From contig NZ_JAKSXY010000049.1 of assembly GCF_022829445.1 (NCBI RefSeq), forward strand, positions 1-64,000: a stretch of DNA of 64,000 bases, read 5' to 3'. The DNA comes from Methylobacterium sp. J-068 (lineage in GTDB: Bacteria; Pseudomonadota; Alphaproteobacteria; Rhizobiales; Beijerinckiaceae). The notes beneath the pieces were generated by a model, which had not been told where the DNA came from, searched no databases, and worked only from the letters and a program-made list of their open reading frames with translations. Below are positions 63,118-64,000 of the stretch, piece by piece; position 1 is the stretch's first letter; each line of letters opens with the position of its first letter. Position numbers and translations under genes: made by a program.

Positions 63118-64000
63118 TCAGTCCCGTCTGGTCTCGGGCGCTCTTCCAGCCCTCCCCCGACGCAAGGGCGCGCGCGACAGAGCCACATCACCGGCCATGT
63201 CACCGGCCACGTCACCGGCGTGGGTTACCTCCACCAGCGAGCCGCGCAGGGTTCGCCGCAGGGGGGCGCCCGCGCGCAGGGCCGGCAGGATCGCGTCGAG
63301 AACGAGGCGCTCCAGGCGTTCCAGGCGTTCCGCACCGTCCGGGCTCACCCGCTCCAGGGCGAGGCCGACGACGCGCAGGGCGATGGCCTCCGGCAGAGCC
63401 TTCAGGGTTTGGCCGTTGAGGCGGATGCTCCCCTCGGGCGACGGCCTTTCCGCCCCGGCGAACGCGGCCTCGGCCGCCGCCTCCAGCGCGGCCGTATCAC
63501 GGGCGCACCGCTCGGCGAGCCGGCACAGGCGCGTGGCGGAAAGGCCCTCCCCCGCCAGGACCGGCATCAGCGCGCGCAGACGCGCGCGCGCGAAGCGGTC
63601 GTCGTGGTTCGACGGGTCGCGGGTGAAGCCGAGGCCGCGCGCCTCGCAATAGGCCACCAGGTCGGCCTTCGGGAGGGTCAGGAAGGGCCGCGCGAGGCGG
63701 AGTCCTCCCGGAAGGACCCGTTCGGCCCGCATGCCCGCCAGCCCGGCCGGGCCGCTTCCGGCGATGAGCCGCATCAGCACGGTCTCGGCCTGATCGTCGC
63801 GCGTGTGGCCGGTGAGCAGGAGGCGGGCCCCGATCCTGCTCGCATGGGCGGCGAGGAGGTCGTAACGGGCCGTCCGGGCCGCAGCCTGGAGGCCGCGCGC
63901 GGGCTTCGGCCCCGTCCAGGCCAGGGTCCGGTGCGGCAGGCCGAGGCGGGCGCTGAGGTCGGCCACGGCCCGGGCTTCCGCGGCGGATTCGGGTCTCAGC
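63118..64000 (-). CDS. tilS: tRNA(Ile)-lysidine synthase TilS (5' part outside window)
   Basis: The frame is open to the right edge, so the N-terminus, including the SGGxDS ATP-pyrophosphatase motif, is missing. LRPESAAEARAV near the edge, ARLLLTGHTRDDQAETVLMRLIAG and LARPFLTLPKADLVAYCEARGL, then FTRDPSNHDDRFARARLR are all TilS signatures of the N-terminal half, and the remaining residues are the helical C-terminal part. It ligates lysine to cytidine-34 of tRNA-Ile(CAU), essential for reading AUA. The order tilS-ftsH-glmM is conserved in alphaproteobacteria, often downstream of tol-pal and ybgF. Its stop lies inside the target duplication of a 75-bp insertion. Confidence 0.94.
   Translation of the reverse strand, partial: LRPESAAEARAVADLSARLGLPHRTLAWTGPKPARGLQAAARTARYDLLAAHASRIGARLLLTGHTRDDQAETVLMRLIAGSGPAGLAGMRAERVLPGGLRLARPFLTLPKADLVAYCEARGLGFTRDPSNHDDRFARARLRALMPVLAGEGLSATRLCRLAERCARDTAALEAAAEAAFAGAERPSPEGSIRLNGQTLKALPEAIALRVVGLALERVSPDGAERLERLERLVLDAILPALRAGAPLRRTLRGSLVEVTHAGDVAGDMAGDVALSRAPLRRGRAGRAPETRRD

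Overview
The window is high-GC DNA from an alphaproteobacterium of the Hyphomicrobiales, most likely Methylobacterium or Methylorubrum. Pointers are a (2S)-methylsuccinyl-CoA dehydrogenase and a propionyl-CoA carboxylase beta subunit (both steps of the ethylmalonyl-CoA route of C1/C2 assimilation), two phasin-type polyhydroxyalkanoate granule proteins, an NdvA-like glucan exporter, an ATP12 chaperone, Omp25/31-type outer-membrane proteins and CtrA-like boxes. The genus is an inference from gene content; no rRNA or tRNA gene was seen.

Layout. 1-928: end of a family 2 glycosyltransferase. 1391-10229: two-gene operon of a 2478-residue highly reducing type I polyketide synthase and a PLP-dependent alpha-oxoamine synthase, closed by a strong intrinsic terminator at 10286-10313. 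10467-22834: a 49-residue protein, an MntH manganese transporter with a perfect MntR-type operator, a soluble triple-PAS chemoreceptor, a DUF2865 protein, a metallo-beta-lactamase-fold hydrolase, DUF1499 and MarR proteins, a HAD phosphatase with a cysteine-cluster protein, a class III aminotransferase and a Tat-exported metallophosphoesterase. 22889-36568: mostly minus-strand housekeeping (pccB, ATP12, HAD, RluC-type pseudouridine synthase, Hsp70-like, M32 carboxypeptidase, rarA, DegP protease, two phasin-type proteins) with one plus-strand intradiol dioxygenase. 36694-41846: two divergent family 4 glycosyltransferases, a transporter-thioesterase fusion and a 60-residue protein. 41945-55106: methylsuccinyl-CoA dehydrogenase, EamA and YihY membrane proteins, a transglutaminase-like protein, the NdvA-like ABC exporter, MotA/MotB stator, a CAP lipoprotein, a large MscS channel and an HNH nuclease. 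55249-58762: a small secreted protein and three outer-membrane beta-barrels. 59011-64000: a MmcQ/YjbR protein, then glmM, ftsH and tilS (partial) in the order usual for alphaproteobacteria.

How the genes may work together. The PKS has one KS-AT-DH-(degenerate MT)-ER-KR-ACP module and no thioesterase. The next gene is a decarboxylating acyl-transfer enzyme of the serine palmitoyltransferase/AONS family. This resembles the Fum1/Fum8 logic of fumonisin and the oxoamine-synthase logic of SxtA, and predicts a reduced polyketide chain released onto an amino acid to give a sphingoid-like alpha-amino ketone. It is the best candidate for a little-described system here. Other notable items are the membrane protein fused to an enediyne-type hotdog thioesterase, a 75-bp MITE-like insertion at the tilS stop codon, a dispersed hairpin repeat in two convergent gene gaps, CtrA-like boxes in front of outer-membrane protein genes, and 14-bp tandem repeats in front of pccB.
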